Positions 1 through 12,970 of a stretch of 64,000 nucleotides of DNA are shown piece after piece; the stretch's first letter is position 1; every line of letters begins with the position of its first letter. A program made the translations under genes and the position numbers. Source of the DNA: Dallia pectoralis (Eukaryota; Chordata; Actinopteri; Esociformes; Umbridae); assembly GCA_029465975.1 (NCBI GenBank), contig CM055745.1, positions 13,098,812 to 13,162,811 on the forward strand. The letters are read 5' to 3'. A model generated the notes under the pieces. That model saw only the letters and a program-made list of their open reading frames with translations, was not told where the DNA came from and searched no databases.

Positions 1-740
1 TGAGGGCAGCATGAGTGAAGGAGGCCCTGATGCGGAATAGGAAACCAATTCTGGACTTAATTTTATACTTAATCTGTCAGTGATATGTTTAACACTAAAA
101 GCGCAGAGGCTCAAATACACACCCCTTACGCGTTTTTGGGTCACTTGACCCATGGGTGTTTTGAATCGGAGAATGTAGCTGACATACAATGACCAGCAGA
201 TGGCACATCTTGTTCATCTTTGCGTCAGAAGGACCGGGCTGTTGTAAAATCACAGCGGTGAATGAAGTGAAACCAAAATATTAAAGCCTCCTGGCCAATT
301 AATATAAATGGCCTAAAAGTGTCCACTATTATTTAATAAGTGCACATAGATTTAGGCTTTTATGGTACCATATTACCACTCTAATTATAATAAATTAAAC
401 CAAATTAATCGTGAAATAATTTCAAAAATATTGACAAGAAATACGATTGTACAGTGTTAAAAAAATCTATATTGAATTGAAATATTGAATTGAAGTGAAT
501 GCTGAAGTAATGCTTCTCAGCTTTTATTTGTAATGGTATTTTTGTACAGTGGATGCTGCAATTGAATCATATTTCTTTTAAATTCAGATATAGCTTAAAT
601 TAAATAATACATTTACAATTGCAAGTTTACTGTCACATCGTGGAAAAGCAGAAACCAAACTGCGGAGGTGTTGAAAAATGTAAAGTTAAAAAGTTTTACA
701 TAACAAAGTGTCCTGGTTTATGTAATTCCGTATATCTTCC
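1..740. other. No gene recognised, AT-rich
   Basis: No open frame resembling a known family on either strand. Composition is AT-rich. I see no tandem or inverted structure here. Confidence 0.5.
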
Positions 741-1830
741 AATAGTAGCCCCGGCGTTTATTCGAATAATTATTCGGACGGTCCAGCGTTTAAAAGAGAC
801 CGGCGGTTGTTGGAGACCGGCTGTTATTCGCGTCGCAGACGGAATGGTGATGGGTAAACGGGGTTCATTTTGTGGTGAAATATGGTATGTGTAACTACCC
901 TGGTTAAAAAATAGTCCACGTCTCGAACTGATGTCAATTTGTACGTTTATTCCTTTCCAAACTTCTCTAAAAAAACACCATGGAACAACTTGGCACAATT
1001 GAACACCGTGAAAACACATTTGCCTTGTCAAACCAGCGGTAGAAAAAATAAACAATAGCTAAATGTTCGTCTACCGCAATCTACAACTCTTTCCCTCCTC
1101 TCTCTCTCAACTCTGACCTTACGCCGGTGACTCTAACTTCCGGCGTAGCGTGTAACTTTATCAAAACAAATTATTAAGTTATTTAGCCGTAAATATAACA
1201 GAGTTCCACTAATTATACGCTCGAAATTTAAATAAACAAGAAATCATAACAGCATAAAGTTAGATTACTGAGCGATAACACAGGTTGCGCACATTTACTG
1301 CGTCGCCATAGAAACGCATGAACCATTTTCCACGTCAACTACAGTATGATACCGTATTTACGGCCACGAAATGTAGGCAACAACCCCAGATGAACATTTC
1401 AGGATTTAATGAAATTATCAGTACATCAGTACAGTATTATTAAAGCAGTACGGTATTAAGCATGAAAGAACATGTACGGTAGACATCTACTGAACTTTCT
1501 TGTCAATGATGCCATAGTACTGACCTGCACCAGTCTGAATTTCGCACGAAAGCGTTCATCAGCCCGACAAGACAAGATTGACGTGGAGACGAAAGGGCAA
1601 AATGTACACAAAGAAATTCCGCTTTGACTTTCTCCCCTCCTCGATAGCATCCGACGATACATTTTTGACACAAAAAAATATTTACTTAGGCGGTTGGTCA
1701 TTGGAGATTGGCGTTTACTACAGACCGGATCTTAAAGGAGCGCGGCTACTATTGGATACCGGCGTCTACTGTCACAAACACTTTTCAAACCCGGCGTTTA
1801 TTGGAAACGGGCGTCAATAAGAGACGGGCC
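741..1830. repeat. Cluster of GGCGTTTATT / GAGACCGGCG motifs
   Basis: Short motifs such as CCGGCGTTTATT, GAGACCGGCGG and GGCGTCAATAAGAGAC recur at about 750-840 and 1690-1830 on the plus strand. The spacing is irregular and resembles subterminal repeats of a DNA transposon, but I cannot find matching termini. The family is not recognised. Short open frames in the interval do not match anything known. Confidence 0.35.
893..1326 (-). repeat. Dispersed repeat, copy A (inverted partner at 17.1-17.6 kb)
   Basis: Read on the minus strand, this block aligns along its length with 17124-17562 on the plus strand. Shared landmarks include GTTACACGCTAYGCCGGAAG, GGTCAGAG..GAGAG, GGAATAAACGT and AACCAGGGTAGA. 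The copies have diverged by substitutions and small indels, so this is an old interspersed family. Copy B lies inside intron 1 of the HECT gene; copy A lies outside that transposon. No protein-coding identity was recognised. Confidence 0.65.
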
Positions 1831-2868
1831 ACTAATAGAAGATATACGGTACTAGGCTTCAATAAATACTGTTTTACATTACCTGGTTCCCTTTGAAGGG
1901 CCGCTACATGACATCAGACTTGGGGACTGAAATATCGTAAAGGACTACAAGAGAACGCATTGGAGCAAGGCGCGCTGGTTGGGTTCAGACCAGGTACAAC
2001 TCGTCACACAGTCGGCTGTTAAAGTTGCTGAGAGAGGAACCTGGATCCACACCGCACACCGCAAGAACGTGCTAATCATGGAACCACAGGGTCGACCGTG
2101 GAACCCGTTCAGGAGGAGGCAGCACAAATGACTACAGCAGAAAATAACCGTTGAGATATAAATATAAACATTTTAGAGCTTTATTTTATTAGTCCTCCTG
2201 TCAGCATTAAGAGTTATTTATTTAGTGCCCCTTCCCTTGCGGAACTTTAATACAGTACCTAAAAGCTAAAGTTAAACTCATGATGCTCTGTAATCATAAC
2301 GTTTTTATAAAGGAAAATAAGCACCTAGCTGAAACGGGAATAATGTATTTATATCTATGTTTGATTATTTAATGTTTTGTGTGCAGTAATAAAACTTATC
2401 TTAATCTATTCTTCCGTAAAATGTTCAGAGTGTTTGTTATCTGTTATACGGAGTTATGCTTATGCTGGCCAGTGTAATTCATTCTAGCAGTGTAAATACT
2501 TACGGAGGTAACGTCTCAAATGTTTGATAAAATGTCACGTCTACTATTATTTTTGTGTAATGTTTATATTTGTTAGAGCAAATTTTATGTTATTCATTTG
2601 TCCTGTAGCTCTTACGTTGTTTTATGAAGAAAAGGACACAAGGAAAGTAGATATGCATTCAAAATAATGCTGACGGATGAACGTAAATAAAGGCTTCGTG
2701 AAACAGCAGTATGCTTCACCATTGTCTAGCCAGGGATTTACTACAAGGAGGACGTGGTTATATTCTAAGGATGCAAATGACCCTGGTACAGACAGTTTGT
2801 CCCACTATGGATGATCAAGCCAGGTTGGGTGCAGTTTGCAAGCCCTTACCCGCATTGTTCTCAATTCG
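1831..2868. other. No gene recognised
   Basis: AT-rich stretch with only short open frames that resemble nothing I know. I see no repeat structure. Confidence 0.4.
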
Positions 2869-2968
2869 CATAGATGCAGTGATCCACTACATCCAATGGG
2901 CAACGTACATTAACATAGATGCAGTGATCCACTACATCCAATGGGAGACATACACGAACATAGATTCA
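2869..2968. repeat. 45-bp direct duplication
   Basis: The block beginning CATAGATGCAGTGATCCACT occurs at 2869 and again at 2914, exactly 45 bp apart, with a degraded third start at 2959. It lies inside a 144-codon open frame (2711-3145) that I do not recognise and do not call as a gene. Confidence 0.7.
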
Positions 2969-3217
2969 ATGACCTTCAATTTTCATAATTTTTCTGTTCC
3001 TGTTGGACCAGAGAAGCTCTGCCTGCGTGATTGTGCCCAAATTTGGTCTTCAATACCTGTTTATGAGTTGTATAATGTCTCACACTGTATTGCAGTCACT
3101 TTTGGAGCTCTAGGGAGTTTGGGCATAGTGACTGTCCCACCATGACTCCAACAAACTTCACAGCTCTAGGGGCATTACCGTAACAGGTTTATATGGTCTG
3201 TGGTGGGAAAGCATACA

Positions 3218-3592
3218 GCTGCATACCTAGATACACAGGAGGGGTGTGCTATATGGAATACCTAGATACACAGGAGGGGTGTGCTATATGGCTGCATACC
3301 TAGATACACAGGAGGGGTGTGCTATATGGCTGCATACCTAGATACACAGGAGGGGTGTGCTATATGGCTGCATACCTAGATACACTGGAGGGGTGTGCTA
3401 TATGGCTGCATACCTAGATACACAGGAGGGGTGTGCTATATGGCTGCATACCTAGATACACTGGAGGGGTGTGCTATATGGCTGCATACCTAGATACACA
3501 GGAGGGGTGTGCTATATGGCTGCATACCTAGATACACAGGAGGGGTGTGCTATATGGCTGCATACCTAGATACACCAGGAATGTGCTATATG
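3218..3592. repeat. 38-bp minisatellite, about 10 copies
   Basis: Tandem units of about 38 bp containing CTGCATACCTAGATACACAG and GGAGGGGTGTGCTATATGG. Most units differ by a single A/T variant (ACACAGG versus ACACTGG). One early unit is shortened and the last is degenerate. There are no unique spacers between units, so it is a minisatellite. Confidence 0.92.
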
Positions 3593-3986
3593 GTATACTA
3601 TACATACAAGGGGGCACTGGTGTAACAGTCAACAGCCTTTCCAAAAGATGTTATGTGTATAAGTAATCAATTGTTTACAAGTTCAGTTTAAATGCAGATG
3701 AAAGTGCAGTTTGTGTTCAATTGTATTGTGATGGTAACAGAAACAATAAAGTATGGCACAGCCCCACCAAGAATATTTTTCATAAAAGCCAGGTGGAGAT
3801 GCAGACTTGTGATTCTAGACAGTCAAGAGAGGGGTTGTAACTGCTGATTGAGGGGTGTTCTGTAAGATTGTAATCTAGATCTCTTCTGCTTGACCTCTTC
3901 TGAAGAGGGTCTTACTATATGGCCCTCAGCAGGAAGAGGAGAGAGTGGTGGAAGACCAGGTGTCATGTATTTGGTAAGAGTGATAG

Positions 3987-4454
3987 TGTCACAGTCGTGG
4001 TGAGTGTGTAGAGCGGAGGGACAGAGCCAGGCGCAGGAACATGTATTGTCAGTGAGTCTTTTTAATTGTAATAACTCACACAGGCTTTAGCCTGTTAACC
4101 TGACACATGCAACTGTCAGTAACATTTATCCAAATGAATAATAAAACAATGTGACCTAGCACAACTTTCAGTTATCACTTCCTCAGTGGGAAGAAAATAC
4201 AATTTTAAACACAGCACACTGGTAACATAGAACAATTCTACAAAAAGACAAGAACAAACACAGGGAACTTAAATACTCTAAATAAACCAATCTAATGAGA
4301 AGATAGACACCAGGTGTAGTGATGACGAGACAGGACATAATGTGGTCGGGTGGGGAGATTCGGCAGCAGCTAGAAAGCCGGCGAGGACGACCGCCAGAAC
4401 CTGCCCGCAGGTGGAGCTATCACACCACCAGAGGGATTTCTGGTAGGCATTACA
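3987..4454 (-). mobile_element. LTR remnant related to the Gypsy LTR at 48.2 kb
   Basis: The minus strand begins TGTAATGCCTACCAG and ends CACCACGACTGTGACA, so it has TG..CA ends. It shares several blocks with the Gypsy LTR at 48196: CACCTGCGGGCAGG, CGTCATCACTACACCTGGTG and TATTTAAGTTCCCTGTGT. No matching 5-bp target duplication is visible (GATAG at one side, ATACC at the other). It is therefore a remnant or an LTR whose ends I have misjudged. No internal retroelement coding sequence adjoins it. Confidence 0.55.
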
Positions 4455-5140
4455 ATACCTTACCGTTGCCTGGTTGAGAGCTTGGCAGGGAACCTCCAGA
4501 CACCAGTACATGAGGGGTTAAGGTGGGTGCTATAGATTATGACCCACCTGAAATGATGCAGGTCCGCCTGGCTTGCCGCCTCCTCCCTGGTGTGCGATCG
4601 ATGCGCTGAGGGGCATTTTTGCAGACAATGGATGACATTGAGCAAATACGACGCTATATATTAGATTGTGCAGGGATCATGTTTGTGACTGATCTTATCA
4701 GAGACGTGCTAACATCTCAGACACAGCGCAGAAATGCCATATAGCGCCAGAAATGAAAGTAATCACTATGTAGAGTTTAGTTTAGCCTTAGTTTGACGCT
4801 CAACTATTCCCTTAATAAATCCACAGGACAATTCGTTCAAGTTTTTTCGTTTTTAATTTTACTTCGTAACAAATAATAATTGGCACAAAGTATCAACGTA
4901 TCAAAGTACTTAACAACATTGAAGTGAAAATACTTAATAGTAAACAAAAAAGAGATTAGATGTCTATAAACTGTATGGCTCCATTCTTGTCCATGTCTAA
5001 CTCCAACTATCACAAAATAACCTTCTAATTATTCCCGCAAATATCAAACCCCAAAACCAATTAAAAGGTGCGCAGTTATTAGAAAACAACACTAATATCC
5101 ACCTCGTCACAATTCTTACGTGGAATTCATATATATTTTT
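4455..5140. other. No gene recognised
   Basis: No recognisable coding sequence. The right part may be the body of the Harbinger remnant called just downstream, but I cannot find a left terminus for it. Confidence 0.35.
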
Positions 5141-5174
5141 ATATATATTTGGATGAATCAATAAAACTGCATTT

Positions 5175-5306
5175 ATGAATATAGCAGGCTTCCCTGGTGT
5201 TGTCGGAGTAATTGATGGAACCCACATCCGAATTATTGCACCGTCGGAAGATGAGGACGTTTATGTTAATAAAAATAGGTACCACAACATAAACGTTCAA
5301 GTTTGA
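5175..5306 (+). pseudogene. PIF/Harbinger transposase exon fragment
   Basis: A 43-codon open stretch contains GVVGVIDGTHIRI, an acidic spacer and YVNKNRYHNINVQ. In HARBI1-like DDE transposases this block carries the first catalytic aspartate (the D of IDGTHI). No second or third acidic block follows before the element end near 5716, so this is an isolated relic. The downstream TTTATGAATACGGGCCC near 5700 matches the terminus of the Harbinger element at 21.6-22.5 kb, which supports the assignment. Confidence 0.75.
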
Positions 5307-5559
5307 AAGAGTATAAATATTTTATCATTCTAAGCCAATCAAATATCGAATAGGAAGTTAAAAGCATTGTAAATATAAAAATGGATTTATATACACATAT
5401 ATAATGTGTGTACGTCTATGAGAACGGTCAAATAGAAAAAATCACGGATGTAATTTCAGAGTGAAGACGTAGAATAGACCCTATACTTAAAATCACAATT
5501 TTTTTCCTTCTTGGACAACCAACCAATCACAGTCTTCAAAAGATTGTGACATACATAGC

Positions 5560-5716
5560 AAACGGGGTCAGCCCCGCCTCCTCACTAAGATAAAAGTTTT
5601 TGTCTTTTCCTTGCTCAGAGTTGCTCTCAGATCGGTCCCGAATCGCTCTTAAGCTAAGACTCCTACGTAAAAGTTTTTAAACTAAGATAAGAGTTTTCTG
5701 AGAGGATTCTTAGATT
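5560..5716. mobile_element. Right end of a Harbinger-like element
   Basis: CTTAAG-rich sequence ending TTTATGAATACGGGCCCAGG resembles the right end of the related element at 22.4 kb (TTTATACATACGGGCCCTG). The other terminus was not found, so this is a truncated copy. Confidence 0.5.
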
Positions 5717-5816
5717 CTTTATGAATACGGGCCCAGGTCTGGGCTGCAATTTGCTGAAATGACTGCAACATCCGTAGCCCAGCAAGAGTTAACCATAACA
5801 CATACCCCTCCGCCTC

Positions 5817-6032
5817 TATGGCAAGCCGTTTTAACATTTATTCACACAAACGTACTAGTGACTATTTTAATGTTACTAGTAACTATTATTTAGATACTAG
5901 TAACTAATACAATAGTTACTAGTATCTATTCGCGTTTTACTAGTAACTATTCATTAGATACTAGTAACTATTCTTTAGTTACTAGTAACTATTTCAATAG
6001 TTACTAGTATCTAATACATTTTTACTAGTAAC
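5817..6032 (+). repeat. Left terminal inverted repeat (216 bp)
   Basis: It matches the reverse complement of 20915-21130 at 214 of 216 positions by eye. After the unique 37-bp tip it consists of ACTAGT-centred motifs such as TTACTAGTAACTATT, ending at TTTTACTAGTAAC. The array continues imperfectly to about 6060. The dense palindromic hexamers are candidate transposase binding sites. Confidence 0.9.
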
Positions 6033-6201
6033 TTTTCATTAGATACTAGTAACTATTTCCACGAGATATCTACCTCGTATGCAAATTAGCTCCTGAATAT
6101 TAACTAAGAGCACCCCTTACTGAAAACAACACTGAAGACCGCACCATTTTGAATAAATAAAACTTTGAAGAAATTTGACGCGAACCGAACTGATTCGAAA
6201 A

Positions 6202-8502
6202 ATGACTTCTGTAATTGAACATATTCGACAGAATTGCAAAAATATAGAAAGAGCTTTTCTACAAAGCAACATAGGTCACGTACAAATTATGTCCATTGAT
6301 TCATCACTGGTGAATTTAAGAAGACTGTACGGCATGTTATCGATGGAGACAATGGAAGAAGTTGCTGATAGTCTTTCAGAACTCCGAGCTCTCATCACTA
6401 CACACTCGATGCCAATTAGAGAGCACAACAAAGATGCCTTTTCAGCTCCTCGTATGCCTTCAGGTAACGTTTTGATTTCTATTTTAGATTACATTACTCA
6501 TACAATGGTAACATGGTGGTTTGCAAAATATACATATTAGAGATCCTGTAGGTTATATGACTTAAACTAGCTAGCTTATCTACCTTGGCCGTATCGTCTT
6601 TATTACATTGCTAACGTTTTCAGACCATTTCTGCACAACTTGTATCTCTAACTTATGTTTTCAGGTCGGCGAGGGAGACCTGGAATCGCAATAACTAGGC
6701 AGCAAATCAAGTTCCTGATGAGGCAAGGCTACACCGTCAGGCGCATGGCACAGCTGATGAAATGTTCTGCATCGTTTTTATACAAAAGAACCAGAGCGCT
6801 TGGATTACCAATTAGGAGTTCTAGGTCAAGTTCACTAACAAATGAGGAACTTGAACATCATATAAGAAGACTTCACAGACTGTTTCCTAGATCTGGCAAT
6901 GAGGTAAACTTGTTATTAGTGTCGTATAACTGTAAACAGTATCCCTGTAACATGTCTAGCCCGCTGGCCCTTGTGATGTGTACAGTTTCATGCACTACCA
7001 CTCAAATGTTAAAGGACACCTAGGGATATTAATGTTTTTGATAAAAGTTCACTAAGGTGAAATGTAATTGATTAAAATATACATCCTATACCATACCAAT
7101 GTTGCAAATATCTATCACTGTTTGGAATGACTGATTCATGATTAATAATGTTAATACAACCGCAGACTCATTCATAATTAATGTTTGAATATATTTAAAT
7201 CGTATATTTAATGCTACCTCAAAAAAGATTATTATTTCTTTACCAGAAGTGTAAATTGGGCTGTGATTTCAGATGATGAGGGCATTGCTGCGAGCAGAAG
7301 GATTGTTTGTAACACGACAGAGAGTGAGAGTGATGCTGACATACATTGACCCAGCGGCCGCTGCACGAAGATGGAGCGCTACTGTGGCAAGAAGAACTTA
7401 CCATGTGTCATTTCCCAACAGTCTGTGGCATATGGATGGAAATATGCGTCTCATCAGGTATTCAGTTCTATTCAATAAAATATGCACTATGTTAAAAACC
7501 AAACTACTTTCTTCTTTAGAAACCAGCTACCAAAACAGACAGTGTTGTGTGTCTATAGGTTTTTGTCAATGACAGCTGTGTAAGGAACCATCCCATATAA
7601 TTAGTGATTTTGGATACTTTATCAGAAATACAGCAGGTAGCATCTGCTCAAACTCTACAAATGGTACCATTAAAGATGTATTGGACATAGCTGAAAAGTA
7701 CCAATTTTGTTGACCAATAGTTTTTCTCTTACAGGTGGGGCTTAGTTGTTCACGGAGCCATAGATGGATACTCACGCCTAGTAACTTTCTTAAACTGTAA
7801 TACAGACAACAAAGCTGTCACTGTACTACACAGTTCTTAAAGGCAACCTGCCTGTATGGACTCCCATCCAGAGTTCGCTCTGACCATGGTGGGGAGAACA
7901 CACAAGTAGCATTGTTCATGAATATTGTACAGGGTGAAGAACGCAGAAGTCACATAACAGGGGAATCTGTCCACAACCAGAGGATAGAGCGACTCTGGAG
8001 AGATGTGTTCCTGCATGTTTTACACTACTTTTACAATGAATTCTACAGCCTAGAGGATGCTTCCTCACTGGATACACAAAATGACATCCACAAGCTATCA
8101 CTACACCTGACCTATCTACCAGAAATCCAAAGTAGGTTGGACATGTTTAGAGAGGCCTGGAATCAGCACAGGCTTAGGACTGAACACAATCGAACACCCT
8201 CACAGATCTGGACAGAGGGAATGCTGACAAACATGGAGGCAGACAGCACCCCAATCAACAATGTGTTTGGTGATGTCCCATATAGGGAGCGGAATGTAGA
8301 GGCCCTTCTTGCACAACATGGCATCAACAACTTTCCTACTGGTATAGAAGAACAATTCCCAGCTGTGGTTGTCCAACAACCTAATGTTATCCTTAACCCC
8401 CAACAACAGCAAGAAGTTTTGAGGGCCATAGAGGGAATTGTGGACTTAAAAGTGAAATACCAAACATGCTGCACTGAAATTTCTAACAAGTTAAATGTAT
8501 GA
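6202..8502 (+). pseudogene. DD34E integrase-like transposase, four exons, frameshifted
   Basis: This is the likely transposase of the surrounding element. Exons are about 6202-6463, 6665-6903, 7273-7457 and 7735-8502, with GT..AG borders and compatible phases. The total is about 485 residues. Exon 2 encodes a basic helix-turn-helix-like segment (GRRGRPGIAITRQQIKFLM). The catalytic triad is visible: D in HMDGN (codon 7435-7437), D in RSDHGGEN (7882-7884) and E in NQRIERLW (7987-7989), with 34 residues between the last two. This places it with integrase-core (rve) proteins. A one-base deletion near 7828-7831 breaks exon 4 and brings TAA at 7838-7840 into frame. The first ATG in frame is 6202; an in-frame TTG lies at 6175, so the true start may have been lost. 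Confidence 0.8.
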
Positions 8503-9087
8503 GACAGCCAGGGCTTCAGTCTCCTCTCCTAGACCTCTACACGAGTGTGTGAGAGATCTACAGTACCTGTCACACTTCCTCAGGGATTTTCATTATCAGG
8601 CATCAGTCCAGAACCAGTTTTAAAACATATAAGATGTGTATGTATGTAGAAATGAACACTGGTGAAAACACAAGAACTGTCTTAAATCACAAGACTTTGA
8701 CATATTGTCTATGCTCTCATTATATATTTGTTTTGCATGGTGCTTAATGCATATATCTCAGTGATTTTATAGTGACTGAAAGACAACTTTTATTGTTCAT
8801 TTGTCACAACATTTATTTGAATAAAAATTATTTGTACAATTGTAAATTTGTTTTTTACAGCCACAGTAATAAGATTGTTATTGACAGATGATGGAACTGT
8901 ACCTTTTAACCAGATTTGTAATCCTGCATAAAAACAACCAGATAAAGCTTTAACAAAAAAGCTTGTGGAATATCATTAAACACTGCTAAAACATTTAAAT
9001 ACATGCATGCATGCATGAACATTGGCTAAAGACAATAAGTCAAGGTTAGACTATCCTAATGAAGGTAATAATGTAAGCGACCTAAAC
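8503..9087. terminator. Shared 3' region of two convergent genes with back-to-back poly(A) signals
   Basis: The transposase stop (8500-8502, plus) and the HECT stop (9088-9090, minus) face each other across about 585 bp of AT-rich sequence. AATAAA lies at 8820-8825 on the plus strand and TTTATT at 8812-8817 gives AATAAA on the minus strand, only 2 bp apart. This makes a compact bidirectional polyadenylation region. A CATGCATGCATGCATG run lies near 9001. Confidence 0.5.
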
Positions 9088-9557
9088 CTACTCTTGACCA
9101 AAGCCTTGTGTATTGCAAATAGCAAAGTCCATATTGGACTTAAAGGCAGTGTAGTCCTTGTGCAAAGGTAGACGCAAGCAGTTTACACATGTATTTGCTG
9201 TTGGAAACTTCTCCCTCTGTTGAGTGTACCCCGCTAAATGACTGTCAGCGTGCAGGAACTCGATGGATGGTTGCGGCTTTAATCCAATGGTAGGTAGAGC
9301 ACTGCATCCAGTCGCAAACATCAGAATTTTCTCCAACGAGCAGGGAGAGTTACCCTCTGTAAAGATAAAGAAATGTCTTAAAAATAAAAGCAAATTCAAG
9401 CACATGTCATTTTTCATAAATATTTCCAGTCAGCCCGCATTTTACATAGATATTTTAGTTATGTTTTCTATATAATGAGTTATTTCTGAACACAGAAAAA
9501 GTACAGCAGCAATAACTTATTCCCAAAAATACACATGATTATTTTGTCCATAATATT

Positions 9558-9987
9558 TGTCATGACTCCTAGTCCCAAGTAGGACATCTAGTGGGCTAGG
9601 AGGGGTGGAGCACGGTTATTTACCACTGGGTTTGTCTCACAGCTGATGGGTGTAATGTGTTAATGAGTTTGTCACAGCTGTGTGGGGTTTGGGTGATTAT
9701 GTTTGCTACTTATGTCAATGGGTCTTGGGACACGGTGTGGATTATTGTGTATGTGTTCATGCCTCACGTCACACTGTTATATGTTTAGGTGAGTGTTGTT
9801 AAATATGATTAGTGTTGTTTTAAATGTACTTTATTAGCCGCTGTTTAGCGCACTTTCATTTAAACCAGTATAGTTGTTTTTCGCCGTTCTCGGTTTGTTT
9901 TACGTTGTGTTCTAAATAAACCTGACTGGAACGGACCTATATGCTCTGCCTGGCTTCCTCTGCACTACACCTCCAGTATACGTGACA
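9558..9987 (+). mobile_element. Solo LTR in the last HECT intron
   Basis: A 430-bp segment begins TGTCATGACTCCTAG and ends CCAGTATACGTGACA. It is flanked by the 5-bp duplication ATATT (9553-9557 and 9988-9992). TG..CA ends, an AATAAA near 9914 and CTGCCTGGCTTCCTCTGCAC near the 3' end are typical of a Gypsy-type LTR. No internal retroelement sequence remains, so it arose by LTR-LTR recombination. Confidence 0.9.
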
Positions 9988-12970
9988 ATATTCATGTTTC
10001 TAGTTAAATATTCTTGGGATATGTCGATTTCGATATTTTACTGTTACTATATTTTTGTATTTAAGTTGATATTTTTCAACCCCTGGATCCAATATACTAG
10101 CTCCTACCATTTACATTCCTAAACAGAGTTTGTATTATTTTTTAGTTATTAGTGACATAGTGCAGGTCCCATTACTCGCCCTCTGCATCTTGAAGGTAGT
10201 CTCTCCAGAAGGCCACAGCAATGTTTTCCTGTACTCGTTTGTTACTTCCTGCAGTGGAAAAACAGATGACAAATAGCTCATCGAGACTGTCTGCGGTAAG
10301 GGTCTGTGGTGGGCTGCAGAAGAGAGGTCGAAAGGCTTCTGGATGTTTAAGAACCTCCTCCAACAATCCTAATGTCCTCAGTCCTTCCTTGAACCTTGAA
10401 TAATTAAAAGTGGATAGATCCAGTAGGTGAGTCAGCTGAAACCTGAATTGTCACATTATAAAAATGTAGCATTGAAACTGTGTTGCCTGTTGTGCAGTGA
10501 GAATAGAGCTTTCTCTTTCAGTGGAGAACTGTTCAAACTATAATTATTTATCATAATCTGGAAAATGTTTTGTTTAATATTTCAAAAATATGAAAAAAAA
10601 ACTATTACGTTCACTATACACTGCTCATTTTGGCCTTTGAACAGGAATTGCTCATCACAAATGGCACGTCCCTGTTTTATATAAATTAAGCATTTCACGC
10701 TGTGTAGTACTGTGTAACGTGTCACTGCATAGTGCAGGAAATCATTATCCCAAATACTCAGCTTTCATTGGATGCATTCATTTTTTACAGCATTTGTTTG
10801 CTGGTTGCTTGATAATGAATGTTAGTTCCAATCTTACAGCTCAAATTCTACAAAAAGCCCTTTTAAACATTTTGGTAAAACAATGTTCATTCTTACCGTT
10901 CAAGTGGACCATGGAGTCTGTTCACAACTTGGAACAGGAGAATGTCCTTCAAAAGCAGGTCTTTGTCCTTTAGACATTTAACAGCTCGTAGGCAGCCTGC
11001 ATTAGACAGGTAGTCACTTATACTGTAAACAACAGAAAGCAACTCATCCATGGACCTGGCCTCTGATACCTGGCGAAATCAGAGATATGTTTACAAGTAG
11101 CAGACACCATAAGGTCAAGTAAAAAAATAAATAATAAGCAAGACTGAAATTTACCTTTGCGATTTTAGCTCGCAAGTCAAAGTCGTGCACATCATCAATG
11201 GTGGGTGAGACATTATCTTTCACAATACAATCAAATAAAGTGGGAGAAAATAATCCCGGTGATGGCCCCCCATGCACCATACTGACTGATATCGCTTTTC
11301 CCATGATGAAGTACTTGTCTTCTCTGACAGCTGGAGAGTAGAATTTACACAAGAGATCAACTTTAAATCAAAATTGAAACATGAAGCAACATTACTCCAA
11401 AGTAAAGTCTTACTTGTAAAAGCCAATCAGTCATGTTATGAAATTGATTTAATATTATTCAACACCTACTTATGATCTTTTGCCAGTGTTAGGGCTACTA
11501 AAAGGAAAATAGTTACTTAATATTAGGATATAAGAGCTCACCAATCGAGTCAAGCGCAAGGTTTTTGTGTCCATCTGGACCTGCCAGCATCGGGGAGTGC
11601 TCAATTTCTTCCATCAGTAGACTTAAAAGCTCTCGTCTCGGACCACCCAAATCAACCCCTTCCTCAAGATTTCCAGTTTCATCAGAGAACTTAACAGAAA
11701 TTCTTTTTAATGGATTGTACGTTTTCCGACCGAATGCTCTAAATGCACCATCTAGTACATTGTTTCAATTAATGTTGAATCTGCAGCTCAGGTTGTAGTT
11801 AATATTCTTCCCAAGTTCCAAAAGAATCTCTTTTGGTGAACAGTCAGAATCTTCTGTGGATCTGCAAACATTTTCATATTGTAAATGCAGTACAGTCCAA
11901 CCCCCCCAAAAATGCATTTGAACAAAGTCACATGCCAAAATCTATATTCCATATAGAAAAACTGACCACTGACTGGAAAACATTACAATAACAAATCAAT
12001 AGGTACAACTCACTGAATTTGAATATCATCTGTTAGCTCCATCTCATCTGGCTCTGACATTTCAGTCTCTGGCATGATGTCAAGGTAATCTATGATTTCC
12101 TCTGCAGGTCCACACTGTGTAGGCCCAAAATCCCTTTGCACAACCTCAATCAAATCAGGCACTTCAGCAGCATCTCGGTTTCGCTGCTGGTGAATGGTCT
12201 TCAGAAAGTGATAAAAGTAAATACACAAAGATAAAAGATTACATTTACTAGCATTGATGAACAGTATTCAAATTTAAAGACTACCTGTAGATTACATTGA
12301 TTTGTGAGCCTAAAAACAACAACTTTAAAACACCACTTTGTATATCTTGACTGAGTTTCAAAAAGTACATTTTAATTAAACGGTACTTTAATTTAGTTAT
12401 ATCCACAACATTGGTAACCAAATCATGCTATCAAATTGGTGAATAAGCTAATTGAAGTCTAGCATGCATTACATTAAACAAGCATTGACTAAAGTTGCAA
12501 CTGCTAGTTTTATTGCCAAAAAGTACGTTACACTTGCGTCATTGCAAATCCTGTTTCAAATTTAATTTACAGAAACTGAAAAGAAACTGTATGCAATAGA
12601 CTACAATAAAAAATACCCATCCCACTACTTGTATGATAATATTCACCTGCACATCCTCCATGTCCATCCATCGAACATGGATGTTCAACGGAGAGATGAT
12701 GTTGTGGTCCAGAAGAGTCCCAGACACTGTGTTGATGATTGTGGTTCCTGACATAGTTTCTCTGATGTTAAAATACTCAGTGGCTGAGGCATGTGATCCA
12801 ACAAAGCCAAACAAGGCCTGAAATTCAGAAATAACAAAAATGTCATGTAATTATTTTCCTCAGGAAAGTTACATCTGTACAATGACAATCAAGGTTTATG
12901 TATGCTGTTTTTGACTTGAACTCCTTGTTGTTTATATAAAAAAATTAACAAAAAATTGCATGATTTAAAT

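Noticed and set aside
2711..3145. 144-codon open frame as a small gene
   Set aside because: No recognisable domain, and it spans a 45-bp duplication; length is compatible with chance.
3218..3592. Regular 38-bp repeats resembling a CRISPR array
   Set aside because: Units are head to tail with no unique spacers, and the context is eukaryotic; it is a minisatellite.
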